Part shown: piece after piece, positions 36,015 to 43,880 of the stretch
Numbering within the stretch: the first letter of the stretch is position 1
Layout: each line of letters begins with the position of its first letter
Source of the DNA: Chthonomonas calidirosea
GTDB taxonomy: Bacteria > Armatimonadota > Fimbriimonadia > Fimbriimonadales > Fimbriimonadaceae
NCBI GenBank assembly: GCA_945882415.1
Contig: CAMCWC010000005.1
Span: forward strand, 62,001-126,000
Direction: 5' to 3'
Length of the DNA: 64,000 nt
The notes under the pieces: model-generated
Told to the model about the DNA's origin: nothing
What the model saw: only the letters and a program-made list of their open reading frames with translations
Database searches by the model: none
Translations under genes and position numbers: made by a program

Positions 36015-36809
36015 CTACGACTTTCCGTAGTTCGAGAGTCCCGCCATCACCTGCTTCATGATATGGACCCGCCAAGGGCGCGGACAGGTGAAGAGCGAGT
36101 AGCTGAGCACCTTCGAAAGCACGCCGGGAATCACCACGGACCGCTTGCCAAGCGCGCGGAGGGAAGCTTTGGCGACCTGCTCGGCGGTTGCTCCGGCCTT
36201 GATCGTCATATTCGCCCGCTTTTCGAAGGCGGTGAGCACCGGCCCGGGCGCACAACTCAGGACGTCAACGCCGTTCGATTTCCATTCCAGCGACAAACCT
36301 TCGGCAAGTGATTGCACGAACGCCTTGCTCGCGGCATAAACCGCCGAGTTCGGCACCCCTTGCCAAGCAAGGAGGCTGGAGAGAAGAATGACCCCGCCTC
36401 GGCGTTGTGCATTGAGTCGAGCCCCGATGGTGTGAGTCAGCGTCATCAGCGCATCGCAATTGACGCTGAGCATGTTTTGGTGTTCCGCGATATCGGCAGC
36501 GAGGAACGGCCCCGATGAGCCGAATCCGGCGGACGCAACCAGTAGTCCGATTTCGAGATCTTTGGTGCCTTCTATAACGCTGATCACGCCGGCGCTCTCG
36601 GCTAAATCGGCCACGATCACCCGGATTTGGACCGAGTGCGCCTTTCGCAAAATCAATTCGAGATTGGCGAGAGCAGACTCGTTTCGGGCGACCAGGACGA
36701 CATTGAGCCCGGCGGTGGCAAGCTCCGTGGCAAACGCTTGCCCGATGCCGGAGGATGCACCAGTGACAATGGCCCAAGGGCCGTACCGAGATTTCAGTCG
36801 TTGATTCAT
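36015..36809 (-). CDS. Short-chain dehydrogenase/reductase
   Basis: 264 aa classical SDR. The cofactor loop is VTGASSGIG (residues 15-23), the catalytic Ser is in VILLSSLLAW and YAASK gives Tyr and Lys. The usual NAG motif is SAG here (LLVASAGFG), one deviation in a structural residue. The best match by eye is the DltE/YqjQ or 17-beta-HSD12-like group acting on lipids or sterol-like substrates. It lies 5 bases after the Fe-S/SCP2 gene and 14 before tetR, clearly one operon. Confidence 0.9.
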   Translation of the reverse strand: MNQRLKSRYGPWAIVTGASSGIGQAFATELATAGLNVVLVARNESALANLELILRKAHSVQIRVIVADLAESAGVISVIEGTKDLEIGLLVASAGFGSSGPFLAADIAEHQNMLSVNCDALMTLTHTIGARLNAQRRGGVILLSSLLAWQGVPNSAVYAASKAFVQSLAEGLSLEWKSNGVDVLSCAPGPVLTAFEKRANMTIKAGATAEQVAKASLRALGKRSVVIPGVLSKVLSYSLFTCPRPWRVHIMKQVMAGLSNYGKS

Positions 36810-36815
36810 GTTCGA

Positions 36816-38141
36816 TTATCCGGGGAAGCACTTTCCAAAAGTAGCCAGGTGTTTGGGATTTCCACGAAGCCGGAGGGCTCGGGTTAGAAGGAGGTTTGGC
36901 AACGAACGCCGCTTCGAAACAAAGTCCAGCCAAGCTCGGGAGTTCACCGTGACCGAAAGATCCGGAGTGCCGGTATGGGATCGTTCGATGGTGAGCTTTT
37001 GATTCGCAATCGTGAACGTCCATTGACCAGGCTCGGGTCCGGTGAACGTAAAGTGCAGTCGTAGCAAAAGGCCACGGGCCCTTCCACGTTGAAAACCTAG
37101 AGGCATCGCGTCGAGAAACTTGGCAAGCGTCCTTGGCCGAATCCCACTTCCAATGTGCCGGACCGTCTTGTGGGGGAATCGTTTCTGCACGTAGGCATCC
37201 GCGTCGGATCCCGGCACCACGTAGATTGGCTCCTCCTTCTCCTGCAGCGGATTCAAAATTTCCTTGATGAACTTTGCTTTGTTTCGAAGAAACGGCCCGA
37301 TCACGTCCTCCCCAGCCGGGCAAGCCGCCACGCAGTAAGCCGATTTGTAGTTCGCACCAAACGAAAGGCTTTGCCAAAGGCTCGCGGTTTCGGTGTCTTC
37401 CACCTTGTTTTGGTACTCGTGCCGGTTCTTGCTATCCGCGACGGTGTCTACCCAGTCGATAAACCCGCCAAAGAACTCGCGATAGTTGTGATTGAGGCAA
37501 GCGACGGCATCGAAATGACCATCTGGCGCAATTGCCCCGACGGGGCAAGCAGCCACGCAAAGCTTGCATTCGAGACACGGGTTGTAATCGATCGGCTGGG
37601 TGTCGTCGGTTGGCGCCGTGTCGATGAGAACGCTGTCCAGCAAGATGAAGTTGCCGAATATCGGATGGATCACATTCCGGTGAATGCCCATTTTGCCCAT
37701 GCCCGCGGCTTCGGCCACGACCTTGTGCGCGACAATCCAGCTTCGGCCCGGGAGCTCCGTCATTTCCATCGGAAATCCGGCGGCGGTCGGGAGGGATCTG
37801 ATCCCCAGCTCTCGGAGTGCTTTCGAAATGTTGCGCGCGATGTGCGTTAGATCCTTCGTGGCGGCATGGAATTCTTGGTTCGCCACGCTTCGAGCGGTCG
37901 AGCGCACCGCTTCTGGCGACATCCGAACGACAAACGAGATGACGGCCTGGGTTGAGGGAAGCGCCTTCAGGATGTAGGGACGCTCCGTATCAAGCTCCGG
38001 GCGCTCCAGGAGAACCACGCCGGCATCGTCGGCACCGCAATCGAGGCATATCTGGCGGAGTTCTTGGGCAGTAATTCGATTTGGTGCCGCTGCCGGAGTC
38101 TGAGCCTTCACTTTGAGGATGGTCGGATGATCCATTTTCAT
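36816..38141 (-). CDS. 4Fe-4S protein with QueG-like core and C-terminal SCP2-type domain
   Basis: 441 aa. The middle part resembles epoxyqueuosine-reductase-like and reductive-dehalogenase-like Fe-S proteins: CLECKLCVAACPVGAI (about residue 190) and YCVAACPAGEDVIG (about residue 270) give ligands for two 4Fe-4S clusters, with another Cys in CLNHNY. GIRSLPTAAGFPMEMTELPGR and GKMGIHRNVIHPIFG match the QueG-like N-terminal domain. From about residue 340 an SCP2 sterol/lipid-binding-like domain follows (FTFTGPEPGQWTFTIANQKLTIERSHTGTPDLSVTV). Fusion of an electron-transfer core with a lipid carrier suggests reduction of a hydrophobic substrate; this is inference. Leader gene of the tetR operon. 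Confidence 0.82.
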   Translation of the reverse strand: MKMDHPTILKVKAQTPAAAPNRITAQELRQICLDCGADDAGVVLLERPELDTERPYILKALPSTQAVISFVVRMSPEAVRSTARSVANQEFHAATKDLTHIARNISKALRELGIRSLPTAAGFPMEMTELPGRSWIVAHKVVAEAAGMGKMGIHRNVIHPIFGNFILLDSVLIDTAPTDDTQPIDYNPCLECKLCVAACPVGAIAPDGHFDAVACLNHNYREFFGGFIDWVDTVADSKNRHEYQNKVEDTETASLWQSLSFGANYKSAYCVAACPAGEDVIGPFLRNKAKFIKEILNPLQEKEEPIYVVPGSDADAYVQKRFPHKTVRHIGSGIRPRTLAKFLDAMPLGFQRGRARGLLLRLHFTFTGPEPGQWTFTIANQKLTIERSHTGTPDLSVTVNSRAWLDFVSKRRSLPNLLLTRALRLRGNPKHLATFGKCFPG

Positions 38142-38161
38142 GAGCCAGAATCACCCTACCA

Positions 38162-38190
38162 CGCCTTAGTAGACAGTGTCTACCAAGGCG
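38162..38190 (-). promoter_or_regulatory. Inverted repeat, probable TetR operator
   Basis: CGCCTTAGTAGACA, one central base, and TGTCTACCAAGGCG: a 29-bp palindrome with a single mismatch in the 14-base arms. The core TAGACAgTGTCTA is typical in form for TetR-family sites. It lies 20 bases before the ATG of the Fe-S/SCP2 gene, in an 80-base gap, so a bound repressor would block the operon containing the TetR gene. Confidence 0.75.
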
Positions 38191-38221
38191 CCAGTTTTTG
38201 GGACCTTCGAATGAAATTGCT

Positions 38222-39466
38222 TCAGTTGGTTCCGAGCTGGGCGGACAGTTCTTTCATAAAGAACTCGCAGTCGGTCACGATCCCGACCGCCTGGTGGGTG
38301 CCACGGTCGGTGAGTTTGATTACCGTGTCCGCATCCGAATCCACGCAGTACGTTTTCACCTTCGCCGGGAGAATGTTGCCGGTAGCAACGCTATGGAGGG
38401 TTGTCGCGACCATCAGGCAAACGCCAACATTCCCGACGTGCTCGCGCATCGTGTCCACGGCGAGCACGTTGTCCGTAATGACATCCGGCAGTGGGCCGTC
38501 GTCTCGAATCGAGCCGCAAAGTACAAACGGCGTGCCCGTCTTGATGCAGGCATGCATTGCCCCTGCTGTGATGAGGCCGGTCTCAACGGCAGCTTGAATG
38601 CTGCCGGCGCGGCGCACTCGGTTGATCGCGCGCAGATGGTGGGTGTGTCCGTGAGTCTTGCTCTGCCCGGTTCCGAGGTCAACGCCGAGCGACGTGCCAA
38701 GCATTTCGGATTCGATGTCGTGCGCGGCGAGCGCGTTGCCCGCAAAAAGAAGCGTAATCCAGCCGTTCTGAATGAGCTGAGCAAGCACTGGCCCACAGCC
38801 GGAATGGATGATGGCCGGACCACCGACGAGCAGCACCTTTTCGCCCTTTGCCCGGGCCTCGCGAATGTGTGCGGCGGCTTGGGCGATCATGCGGGACTTC
38901 GGACGCTCTGAGCTGATGTCGTTGCTCATAAAGCGGAAGGCTTCCTGCTCGTCGGCTTCCTCGGTTTCCGGGCTCACCCGCACGCCATCCCAACCGACGA
39001 CCAGCAGGTCTCCCTTGATGACGCGATGCATCGGGCAAGTTTCGGCTCGCCAGCGGCCTTGGTCTTGCCAAACTCGAATGCCACAGTCCATCTCCAGCCG
39101 CTCGACATCGATCCGGTGCCCATCAATAAGGACCTGAGTGGGGAAGTTGGTGGTGCTGTGGAAGTCTTCGGGCAACACGCCGTCTTGTTCGGCGGCGGCG
39201 AGCGTGGCGTTTTCCAGCGAGAAAGTTGCGCCGAGTGGGCGTAGCGCCTCCAGAGTCTCGTTCAAGCGGTCCATCGTGTCCGCAGAAATGGAGATCTCGA
39301 TGATCGAAGGCATTTGGCTCCACTCGCCAACAAGAAACTTCTTCGTGGCAAATTGAACGCCGTGCGCGTTCAGAAGATCTAAGACCTGACCCAAAAGATT
39401 CTTGTCCAGAAGATCGCCATGCAGACTGATGCGCTCGGTAACCACACCACAGTTTAGCGTCCGCAT
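38222..39466 (-). CDS. LOR/SDH-type protein, probable ornithine cyclodeaminase-like (TIGR00300 family)
   Basis: 414 aa. It matches the family first annotated as LOR/SDH bifunctional enzyme conserved region, which includes the archaeal-type ornithine cyclodeaminase and the C-terminal half of cyanobacterial ArgZ/AgrE. Recognisable parts are the N-terminal ISLHGDLLDKNLLGQVLDLL, ETCPMHRVIKGDLLVVGWDGVRV, and the NAD-binding half with VLLVGGPAIIHSGCGP, LFAGNALAAHDIESEMLGTSLGVD and KTHGHTHHLRAIN. Expected reaction: ornithine to proline plus ammonia. There is no arginine dihydrolase domain. Divergent from pheS with only 35 bases between starts. Confidence 0.8.
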   Translation of the reverse strand: MRTLNCGVVTERISLHGDLLDKNLLGQVLDLLNAHGVQFATKKFLVGEWSQMPSIIEISISADTMDRLNETLEALRPLGATFSLENATLAAAEQDGVLPEDFHSTTNFPTQVLIDGHRIDVERLEMDCGIRVWQDQGRWRAETCPMHRVIKGDLLVVGWDGVRVSPETEEADEQEAFRFMSNDISSERPKSRMIAQAAAHIREARAKGEKVLLVGGPAIIHSGCGPVLAQLIQNGWITLLFAGNALAAHDIESEMLGTSLGVDLGTGQSKTHGHTHHLRAINRVRRAGSIQAAVETGLITAGAMHACIKTGTPFVLCGSIRDDGPLPDVITDNVLAVDTMREHVGNVGVCLMVATTLHSVATGNILPAKVKTYCVDSDADTVIKLTDRGTHQAVGIVTDCEFFMKELSAQLGTN

Positions 39467-39501
39467 TTCGCCAATGCCCAACGTGTCAAAATGAGCGGCA
39501 C

Positions 39502-40509
39502 ATGGAAAACGTAGGTTCGCTGGTTTTGGCGGCGCAGGACGAAATCACCGCCGCAGCATCTACGGCTGATCTCAAACAAATCGAGATCAAATATCTTGGC
39601 AAGAACGGGCTGATCACTTCGCTCATGCGGCAAATGGGCTCGCTGTCCGCCGAAGAAAAACCCGCATTCGGGGCCGCGGTCAATACGGCGAAGGCTACCG
39701 TTCAAGAATCGATCGACAATCGATTTTCCGCTTTGCGTGATGTCGAACTGGCGCATCGCTTCGAAGCCGAAAAGATCGATGTCACGATGCCTGGACGCCA
39801 GACAAGGGTCGGCTATGCTCACATCCTCCACCTCACAACGCTCAAGATCAAGCGCGTGCTCGGCGGCCTCGGATTTCGCTACGAAGAGGGCCCGGAGCTT
39901 GAGGACTTCAAGTACAACTTCGATGCCCTGAACTATCCGCCCGATCACCCGGCCATGGACGACCAGGACACGTTCTACGTGGCGGACGACCTGGTGCTGC
40001 GAACTCAGTGCACCGCGCTTCAGGGTCGAATTTTCGCGCAGGAGAAGCCGCCGCTGAGAGTGTTCACCGTCGGACGAACGTTCCGAAACGAGGCCGTCGA
40101 CCGAACCCATAACCACACGTTCCACCAGGTCGACTGCTTCATGATCGACGAGAACGTTTCTATGGCGCACCTGAAGGGAACGTTGGGCACCTTCGCCCGA
40201 GCGATGTTTGGACCGGAGGTCAAGGTGCGATTCCGTCCCGATTTCTTCCCGTTCGTGGAGCCTGGCGTGGATTATGCGATTTCGTCACCGAAGCTCTTCA
40301 ACGGCCGATGGGTGGAGCTTGGCGGCGCTGGCCTCATCCATCCAAACATCCTCGAGGCCAACGGAATCGACCCTCAGAAGTATTCTGGGTTCGCCTTTGG
40401 CTTAGGAGTTGAGCGAATCCCGATGATGGCCTACGGCGTGGATGACCTCCGGTTGTTCCTGGAGAACGATTTGAGGTTCTTGTCCCAATTCCAAGGAATT
40501 GCCGCGTAG
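39502..40509 (+). CDS. pheS: Phenylalanyl-tRNA synthetase alpha subunit
   Basis: 335 aa, catalytic subunit of the class II heterotetramer that charges tRNA-Phe. Motif 2 is FTVGRTFRNEAVDRTHNHTFHQVDCFMID, motif 3 is FAFGLGVERIPMMAYGVDDLR, and the N-terminal coiled coil (IEIKYLGKNGLITSLMRQM) binds tRNA. Length is normal. pheT is not directly downstream; an acyl-ACP desaturase gene lies between. The 177-base gap after pheS shows no convincing terminator. Confidence 0.97.
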   Translation: MENVGSLVLAAQDEITAAASTADLKQIEIKYLGKNGLITSLMRQMGSLSAEEKPAFGAAVNTAKATVQESIDNRFSALRDVELAHRFEAEKIDVTMPGRQTRVGYAHILHLTTLKIKRVLGGLGFRYEEGPELEDFKYNFDALNYPPDHPAMDDQDTFYVADDLVLRTQCTALQGRIFAQEKPPLRVFTVGRTFRNEAVDRTHNHTFHQVDCFMIDENVSMAHLKGTLGTFARAMFGPEVKVRFRPDFFPFVEPGVDYAISSPKLFNGRWVELGGAGLIHPNILEANGIDPQKYSGFAFGLGVERIPMMAYGVDDLRLFLENDLRFLSQFQGIAA

Positions 40510-40686
40510 GTTCGGAAAAGCAAAGACGAAAACCGCTAGAATGAGTAGTACAGCACGTAAAACACGTTCAGTAGCTGCATTCACCTTTGGCCGAGGGTGC
40601 ACCGGGATGAAGGCAGAGTTGATGACACATCCGAGTGATGATGATGCAATGCATCTTCGAGAGTGGTCACACCAGGACTTATAGAA

Positions 40687-41781
40687 ATGACGCAAGTTAA
40701 TTGTTACAAGGACGAAATCGTTCCTCGCTCCCTGGTCCAGTGGTACGAAGATAATCTCCCGTCTGGCCCGGTAGGAAACTATTCCATTCAAGAGCGATGG
40801 CTCTGTTTGGAACGCTGCCTCTACGGTCTCTATCGGTGGTACACCGAGAAATCGCAACGTGCCCGGAACTGGAACCCAGACACGTCGATCGAATGGTCGA
40901 AAGTTCGAACGGACCACACCGAAGAATTCAACACAATTCTGCGTGGATTCTATGCCGTCGAGCAATACATCCCAGACTACGTTTCGGAAGGCCTCAAGAT
41001 GTTCCGCCAAAGCTATGGGCGGGTGCAGTTCCACCTTCGATGGGGTGCTGAGGAAGAGCGGCATAGCGACCTCTGGCGCAACTCCCTCATCTTCACGAAG
41101 GCGATGACGACAGACGAGATTGAGGAGTACAGCTACAACTTAAGAGGACAACAATGGCACCTTCCTTGGGAAGATCCCATCCACATGTTCTTCTATACCG
41201 TCTTCCAAGAACGCGCAACCCAGATCAACTACCTTAACCTTGGTTTGGTAGCAAAAGGAAACTGGAATGCAAGCACGCTTACGACGGATTACGATCCAGT
41301 TTTCGTCGATGCTTGTCGCTTTATCGCGATGGACGAAAGCGCCCACTACGCTTTCTTCCTTGAAGGTTGCTGGTTGCTGATGTACTTCTTCCCAGAGCGA
41401 GCGACCGAGGTCTGCGTTGAGGTGCTTCGCCACTTCGCAATGCCAGCGCGACACATTATTCCGGACTACGATGAGTTCGCGACGATCCTGCACAAGTCGG
41501 CTATTTTCGGCATGCGGCAGTACTCGCGAGACGTTGCCAAGGTGGCTCTCGAAGCTCTCGGCATTGACGACCTCAAGGCAGTTGAGGCCGGAATCCGTGC
41601 TTCGCGCCGAGTGCCAGAGGTCGACGGCGAGATGCGACCCGGTGCCGTGTTCGAAGGCTTCGACTACGAGAAGGCAACCAAGAAGGCCAACATGCTTTGG
41701 CAGAAGATTGCGAAGTACGAAGAGGGTATCCAAGTCCCTGAGTCCGAGCGCACTTCCTTCCTTAAGCTGATCCCAAGCTGA
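40687..41781 (+). CDS. Acyl-[acyl-carrier-protein] desaturase, soluble di-iron type
   Basis: 364 aa. FA_desaturase_2 family, which introduces a cis double bond into acyl-ACP with O2 and ferredoxin. The di-iron ligands are visible: EEERHSDLW (EExxH, about residue 123), FQERATQINY (Glu, about 172) and MDESAHYAFF (DExxH, about 215). Soluble, with no membrane segments. ATG 40687 has AGGA about 10 bases upstream. Its place between pheS and pheT is unusual. It implies aerobic metabolism and unsaturated lipids. Confidence 0.93.
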   Translation: MTQVNCYKDEIVPRSLVQWYEDNLPSGPVGNYSIQERWLCLERCLYGLYRWYTEKSQRARNWNPDTSIEWSKVRTDHTEEFNTILRGFYAVEQYIPDYVSEGLKMFRQSYGRVQFHLRWGAEEERHSDLWRNSLIFTKAMTTDEIEEYSYNLRGQQWHLPWEDPIHMFFYTVFQERATQINYLNLGLVAKGNWNASTLTTDYDPVFVDACRFIAMDESAHYAFFLEGCWLLMYFFPERATEVCVEVLRHFAMPARHIIPDYDEFATILHKSAIFGMRQYSRDVAKVALEALGIDDLKAVEAGIRASRRVPEVDGEMRPGAVFEGFDYEKATKKANMLWQKIAKYEEGIQVPESERTSFLKLIPS

Positions 41782-41840
41782 GACATTCCGTCTCGCCCTA
41801 GCGGCCCCAAACCGGGGGCCGCTAGTAAACTGTCCGACGC

Positions 41841-43880
41841 ATGAAGTTCACCTACTCCACGATGCGCGACTACGTCGCGACTTCTCTTAATGCCGAAGCC
41901 CTGGGCGACCTGCTCACGATGGCCGGCTTTGAGCTTGAGGGGATTGAAGAGGAAACTTCGGAAGATCCGATTCTCGACGTCAAAGTGATGTCGAACCGCG
42001 GCGACGGGCTCAGCATTCTCGGCCTCGCTCGCGAAGTTCTTGCTAAAGACGCCGAAAGCCAGCCGACCGAACTCTATCTTGCGGCCAAATCTGGCTTCCC
42101 AAACGTGGCTACGTCTCGACCGGCGGAGGCGTTGGTCCGCATCGATTCGGCGTTATGCAATCGGTTCGCTTGTGTCACCGTCTCCGGCATCTCTAGTGCC
42201 GCCACTCCGGACTGGATCAAGTATCGACTTGAGCGGATCGGAATGCGCTCAATAAGCCTGCTGGTCGACCTCACGAACTACGTGATGCTGGAAATCGGCC
42301 AGCCGCTGCACGCATACGACCTCGGAAAGCTCGGAAAAGAGATCGTCGTCCGCGAAGCGAGAGACGGTGAGACGATCAAGACGCTGGACGGCGTCGACCG
42401 CAACCTGACCGCGGGCCAACTCATGATTTGCGACGCATCGCGACCGGTCGGAGTAGCCGGAGTGATGGGCGGATTCGACACGGAAGTGGACGATTCGACA
42501 ACCGCGATCCTCTTGGAGTCCGCGCACTTCGTCAACACCTCCGTCCGCAAAACCCGAAAACAACTCGGCCTGAACACCGAAGCCAGTTACCGATTCGAGC
42601 GAAGCGTTGATCCCAAGATCACGGATGTCGCGATTCGGCGATTCCTGCAACTGTTAACGTCCGTTCTTCCTGAAGTTTCCATCTCGGAACTGACTGATGT
42701 CGTTCGAAGTGAGCCTGCAGAAGTCTTTGTCGAACTCGAACTAGCCCGTGCCTCGCGGCTTCTTGGCATGGAGATCACCCCTGACGAAGCCAGCCGCTAC
42801 CTTTCGGCGCTAGGCTTCGAAATCCTCGCCACCGAACCGCTCAAGGTGAAAGTCCCAAGTTGGCGACCTGATGTCGTGCGGGCAGAGGACGTCGTGGAAG
42901 AACTCGGAAGGGTCCACGGCTACGAGCGCATTCCGGAAGAACTTCCCGTTGGGCACACCACGATGGGAGGCGTGCACGGCAAGTACCGACTCGCCGATGC
43001 CGTCGTCGAAGGCATGATTCGGCTCGGCTATGTGCAAGTTGTCAGCCACACGTTACGATCGGAGCACCCGCTGGACGCCCCGACCGAACGCGTTGGCCCC
43101 CGAAACCCGGGCTCGCCGGAGCTTGCGCTTCTGCGCAACTCGCTCTTGCCGGGTCTGACGGAAGCGGCACTTCGCAACGGCGGCAAAGACGTGCACCTGT
43201 TCGAGGTTGGGAAGGTTTTCGAGAATGATGAGGATGGACATCGAGAACTAGCCTTTCTGGCTGTTCTGTCCACCGGCAAGCTCCAACCTGCAAATCGCGC
43301 GAGCGATCAGCCACCGGTTGCTGATTTCTATTCATTGAAGGCGGAACTGGAATCGGTGCTTCGAAGTGTTGGCATCACGGCACGGTTCACCGCTGACGAA
43401 TTACCTAACGAAGGCCGGTTCCATCCAGGCCGGCGGGCGTTAGTTTTTGACCGTGCGGGTGACTGCATCGGAGTGATGGGGCAAATTCATCCGCTTGTGG
43501 CCGAGGCTTCCGACTTGCCTGAAGCGACGTTCATCGCAGAAATCTGGCTTGATCCGGCCTTCCGAAATGCTCAAGAAAATCCGCAACTGAAATCAATTAG
43601 CCGCAACCCAGCGGTCAGTCGAGATATTGCGGTTCTCATCGATAAGTCAGTGCCATTTGAGAAAATCCAAGCGGCGATCATTTCGGCACCGACCGATTTG
43701 CTAGAGAACTGCTGGCTCTTCGACGTGTACGAAGGCACCGGAATTCCAGAAGGAAAGCACAGCCTCGGCATCGGGCTGCAGTTCCGAAAGATGGGCGCTA
43801 ACCTTACGGACGAGGAAGGGAACCAGGCGCGGGACGCAATCGTTGCGGCGATTGTTGAGTTGGGCGGGATACTGCGGTAA
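41841..43880 (+). CDS. pheT: Phenylalanyl-tRNA synthetase beta subunit, short form
   Basis: 679 aa, about 120 shorter than the usual bacterial subunit. The first segment (MRDYVATSLNAEALGDLLTMAGFELEGIEE) runs directly into ILDVKVMSNRGDGLSILGLAREV, so the EMAP/tRNA-binding OB domain normally inserted here is absent. The B3/B4 editing region (SALCNRFACVTVSGI, LVDLTNYVMLEIGQPLHAYD), B5 and the C-terminal anticodon-binding B8 domain (NPAVSRDIAVLIDKSVPFEKIQ) remain. Its last 77 bases overlap the convergent membrane-protein gene. Confidence 0.95.
   Translation: MKFTYSTMRDYVATSLNAEALGDLLTMAGFELEGIEEETSEDPILDVKVMSNRGDGLSILGLAREVLAKDAESQPTELYLAAKSGFPNVATSRPAEALVRIDSALCNRFACVTVSGISSAATPDWIKYRLERIGMRSISLLVDLTNYVMLEIGQPLHAYDLGKLGKEIVVREARDGETIKTLDGVDRNLTAGQLMICDASRPVGVAGVMGGFDTEVDDSTTAILLESAHFVNTSVRKTRKQLGLNTEASYRFERSVDPKITDVAIRRFLQLLTSVLPEVSISELTDVVRSEPAEVFVELELARASRLLGMEITPDEASRYLSALGFEILATEPLKVKVPSWRPDVVRAEDVVEELGRVHGYERIPEELPVGHTTMGGVHGKYRLADAVVEGMIRLGYVQVVSHTLRSEHPLDAPTERVGPRNPGSPELALLRNSLLPGLTEAALRNGGKDVHLFEVGKVFENDEDGHRELAFLAVLSTGKLQPANRASDQPPVADFYSLKAELESVLRSVGITARFTADELPNEGRFHPGRRALVFDRAGDCIGVMGQIHPLVAEASDLPEATFIAEIWLDPAFRNAQENPQLKSISRNPAVSRDIAVLIDKSVPFEKIQAAIISAPTDLLENCWLFDVYEGTGIPEGKHSLGIGLQFRKMGANLTDEEGNQARDAIVAAIVELGGILR

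Noticed and set aside
40499-40684. Small gene between pheS and the desaturase
   Set aside because: The 60-codon frame begins inside pheS, has no ribosome site and no recognisable sequence.
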